Positions 61,930 to 64,000 of a DNA stretch of 64,000 nt are shown here, one piece after another (within the stretch, counting starts at the first letter, position 1; the number at the start of each line of letters is the position of its first letter). The position numbers and the translations under genes were made by a program. Source of the stretch: Lachnotalea sp041821265. GTDB lineage: Bacteria; Bacillota; Clostridia; Lachnospirales; Lachnospiraceae. The notes below the pieces were generated by a model, which saw nothing but the letters and a program-made list of their open reading frames with translations, was not told where the DNA came from and made no database searches. The DNA lies in NCBI GenBank assembly GCA_041821265.1, contig JBGUEQ010000011.1, forward strand, positions 1 through 64,000, in the 5' to 3' direction.

Positions 61930-62570
61930 TGCGAAACAAATTCGACGAGCAGCTTGAACGGCTTAATATTGAACTTATTGCTATGGGATCGATGTGTGAA
62001 CAAACGATTTCTAATGCAGTGAAAGCATTAATATCAAATGATGCACAAGCTGCCAAGTTAGTAATTGAGAAGGATTCAGAAATTGATAATCAGGAGAGAG
62101 AAATTGAAAGCCTGTGTCTTAAAATGCTTCTTCAACAACAACCAGTAGCGTCAGATTTACGTCAGATATCTTCAGCACTTAAGATGATTACAGATATGGA
62201 AAGAATTGGAGATCAAGCAGCGGATATTGCAGAGATTGTAGTAGTTGCGAATATATCGGCAGATAAACTTCTTGACATAGTAAAAATGGGGGAAGCTACT
62301 ATGAAAATGGTAACCAAAAGCATTGATGCTTATGTAAGAAAAGATTTAGAGCTTGCCAAAAAGGTAATAGAGTACGATGATGTAGTAGATAAATTTTTTG
62401 ATGATATAAAAAATGAATTAATTACTTTAATTAGTAATGATGTAAGTAATGGCGAATATGCAATGGATTTACTAATGATTGCTAAGTATTTTGAGAGAAT
62501 TGGAGATCATGCCACGAATATCGCGGAGTGGGTTGAGTTTTCAATTACAGGCAAGCATAAAGGGAGCTGA
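61926..62570 (+). CDS. phoU: Phosphate signalling protein PhoU
   Basis: 214 residues, two three-helix PhoU repeats: ELIAMGSMCEQTISNAVKAL in the first and the DMERIGDQAADIAEI and YFERIGDHATNIAEW signatures, one in each repeat. Links the PstSCAB transporter to PhoR and keeps the Pho system off when phosphate is plentiful. Two adjacent ATGs make the first residue uncertain. Stop overlaps the start region of phoB. Confidence 0.95.
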   Translation: MMRNKFDEQLERLNIELIAMGSMCEQTISNAVKALISNDAQAAKLVIEKDSEIDNQEREIESLCLKMLLQQQPVASDLRQISSALKMITDMERIGDQAADIAEIVVVANISADKLLDIVKMGEATMKMVTKSIDAYVRKDLELAKKVIEYDDVVDKFFDDIKNELITLISNDVSNGEYAMDLLMIAKYFERIGDHATNIAEWVEFSITGKHKGS

Positions 62571-62574
62571 TACT

Positions 62575-63243
62575 ATGATATATTGTGTGGAAGATGAGCG
62601 TAACATAAGAGAACTAATCGTATATACATTGGAGTCTACAGGTTTTGAGGCCAAGGGAATTAGTGATGGAATTGAGTTGTTTCGTGAGCTGGATAAGAAA
62701 TCTCCATCTCTAATTTTATTAGACGTTATGCTGCCAGGCGAAGATGGAATACAAATATTGAAAAAACTTAAGATGTCACAAACAACAAAGAGCATACCCG
62801 TTATTATGGTTACAGCAAAAGGCGCGGAATATGATAAAGTAATAGGCCTTGATGAAGGGGCAGATGATTATATTACGAAACCTTTTGGAATGATGGAATT
62901 TGTTTCAAGGGTTAAAGCTGTTCTACGACGTATGCCAAGTGAAGTGCCAAAGAAAGAGCTAATTGCGGGCAATATTAAAATTAATGTAGAGAAACATAGT
63001 GTTTTTGTTAAGGAAGAAAATGTTATGTTAACATTGAAAGAATTTGAATTGTTAAAATTTTTATTAGAAAATATTGGGATAGTTCTTACAAGAGACAGAT
63101 TATTAGAACATATTTGGGGATACGATTTTGACGGTGAAACTAGAACCGTTGATGTTCATATAAGAACCTTAAGACAGAAATTGGGCGAGCCTGGTAATAT
63201 CATTGAGACAGTAAGAGGTGTAGGATATAGGATTCAAGGATAA
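62575..63243 (+). CDS. phoB: Phosphate-type response regulator (PhoB/PhoP)
   Basis: About 222 residues from ATG 62575 (AGGGAGC upstream); the longer frame starting at 62479 lies within phoU. Receiver domain (VEDERN; phosphorylated Asp in LILLDVMLPGEDG; Lys in YITKPFG) and a C-terminal OmpR-type winged helix (LTLKEFELLKFLLEN, RTVDVHIRTLRQKL). It should bind the Pho-box-like repeats upstream of pstS and ugp. Confidence 0.93.
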   Translation: MIYCVEDERNIRELIVYTLESTGFEAKGISDGIELFRELDKKSPSLILLDVMLPGEDGIQILKKLKMSQTTKSIPVIMVTAKGAEYDKVIGLDEGADDYITKPFGMMEFVSRVKAVLRRMPSEVPKKELIAGNIKINVEKHSVFVKEENVMLTLKEFELLKFLLENIGIVLTRDRLLEHIWGYDFDGETRTVDVHIRTLRQKLGEPGNIIETVRGVGYRIQG

Positions 63244-63254
63244 TGGAGGCGTAA

Positions 63255-64000
63255 ATGAAACAAAAAATATTTAAAAGCATGGGCGTTATTATTGCAACTT
63301 CACTTATACTTTCCTATGTCTTAATTGTTGGGGTGATGTATAGACAACTTTTTGCGAATATGGAAAAAGAGGTAGAGAGAGAAGCCGCATATTTAAATAC
63401 TGCAATTAATATTACTGGCATGGAGTTTCTTGATAATGATTTAGTAAAAGACGTAAGTAATCGAATTACATTAATTGATACAGATGGAGCGGTTTTATTT
63501 GATTCAAAAGAAGATGTTAATACACTTGAAAACCACAAGGACAGACCTGAAATCATACAAGCATTTACAAATGGAGAAGGTGAAAAGGTGCGTTTCTCAG
63601 ATACTTTAGGGAAACAAACATTTTACTATGCGATGCGTCTTGATAACGGAATGGTGATTCGTGTGGCGAACACAACAGATAGTGTTTTTTCCGTGATAGC
63701 AGAAAATTTTCCGATTCTAATTTTGCTTGCAATTATAGTTCTAATTATAGCAATGATAATAGCAAGATGGCAAACGAAAAATATTATAACACCAATTAAT
63801 AATCTGAATTTAGAAAATCCGTTGGAAAATGATGTGTATGAGGAGTTAACTCCATTATTACATAGAATTGAAAAACAAAATAGACAGATAGAACAACAAT
63901 TGGAAATTCAAAATAAGAAACAAGAAGAGTTTAATGCGATCACTGAAAATATGAGAGAAGCGTTAATTCTTATTAATAAAAAAAGTAGTATTTTATCAAT
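63255..64000 (+). CDS. phoR: Phosphate sensor histidine kinase PhoR, N-terminal part (runs off window)
   Basis: Starts at ATG 63255 after TGGAGGC, 11 bp beyond the response regulator. Two membrane segments (about 8-30 and 151-175) enclose a PhoR-type extracytoplasmic region (ITLIDTDGAVLFDSKED); a HAMP/coiled-coil linker (EKQNRQIEQQLEIQNKKQEEF) leads into FNAITENMREALILIN, the start of a PAS domain. The kinase core is beyond 64000. Completes a pst-phoU-phoBR operon. Confidence 0.88.
   Translation, partial: MKQKIFKSMGVIIATSLILSYVLIVGVMYRQLFANMEKEVEREAAYLNTAINITGMEFLDNDLVKDVSNRITLIDTDGAVLFDSKEDVNTLENHKDRPEIIQAFTNGEGEKVRFSDTLGKQTFYYAMRLDNGMVIRVANTTDSVFSVIAENFPILILLAIIVLIIAMIIARWQTKNIITPINNLNLENPLENDVYEELTPLLHRIEKQNRQIEQQLEIQNKKQEEFNAITENMREALILINKKSSILS

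Noticed and set aside
1..64000. CRISPR array, prophage or rRNA operon
   Set aside because: No regularly spaced identical repeats, no phage structural genes and no rRNA sequence were seen.

Overview
The window is AT-rich Gram-positive DNA with strong AGGAGG-type ribosome binding sites, T-box leaders, YesM/YesN-type sensor pairs and Thr/Ser-rich lipoprotein linkers. Gene content and gene order, above all the bacterial microcompartment (BMC) locus, resemble a Lachnospiraceae member close to Lachnoclostridium (Clostridium) phytofermentans. That placement is an inference from content; no database search was run.

Layout. 1-373: the edge of an IS4-like insertion sequence. 479-861: two tRNA-Leu genes. 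952-5599: a homocysteine methyltransferase/methylene-THF reductase fusion, a Crp/Fnr regulator divergent from a pair of small DMT-type (DUF606) membrane proteins with a TGACATATGTCA operator, and a DUF445 protein. 5614-15515: a YesM/YesN two-component pair divergent from a rhamnose-type ABC transporter, then L-rhamnose mutarotase, with a decayed group II intron lodged just after the transporter's terminator. 16232-23658: two tryptophan-type T-box leaders (UGG specifier) flank about 6 kb of pseudogenes: a truncated TrpX-like binding protein, tyrosine recombinases, a C39-type bacteriocin exporter and an FtsX-type efflux system. 23810-29346: trpEGCFBA, lacking trpD. 29601-34803: a lone flagellin, a YtcJ-like amidohydrolase, an RpiB-family protein and a broken methyltransferase.

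35223-46141 is a BMC operon: class II (fuculose/rhamnulose-1-phosphate) aldolase, CoA-acylating aldehyde dehydrogenase, alcohol dehydrogenase, four single-domain shell proteins, PduL, a pentameric vertex protein, a PduS/RnfC-like flavin/Fe-S protein and a tandem shell protein, followed by a DeoR regulator and rhamnulokinase. With the rhamnose transporter and mutarotase upstream, the window encodes most of L-rhamnose catabolism. Lactaldehyde from the aldolase would be reduced to 1,2-propanediol and oxidised through lactyl-CoA and lactyl-phosphate inside the compartment. No glycyl-radical or B12 diol dehydratase is present here.

46341-51529: a TetR regulator divergent from an MMPL/RND exporter and a secreted repeat-rich partner, with three TetR operator copies. 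51662-64000 is a phosphate-starvation island: ugp-type glycerophosphodiester uptake with a phosphodiesterase, then pstSCAB-phoU-phoBR, both preceded by PhoP/PhoB-box-like hexamers. The PstS has its two half-domains in reversed (circularly permuted) order. A dispersed palindromic repeat family, ending in GTAACTATTCAGTACC or close variants, recurs in intergenic spaces across the window, including inside the BMC operon.
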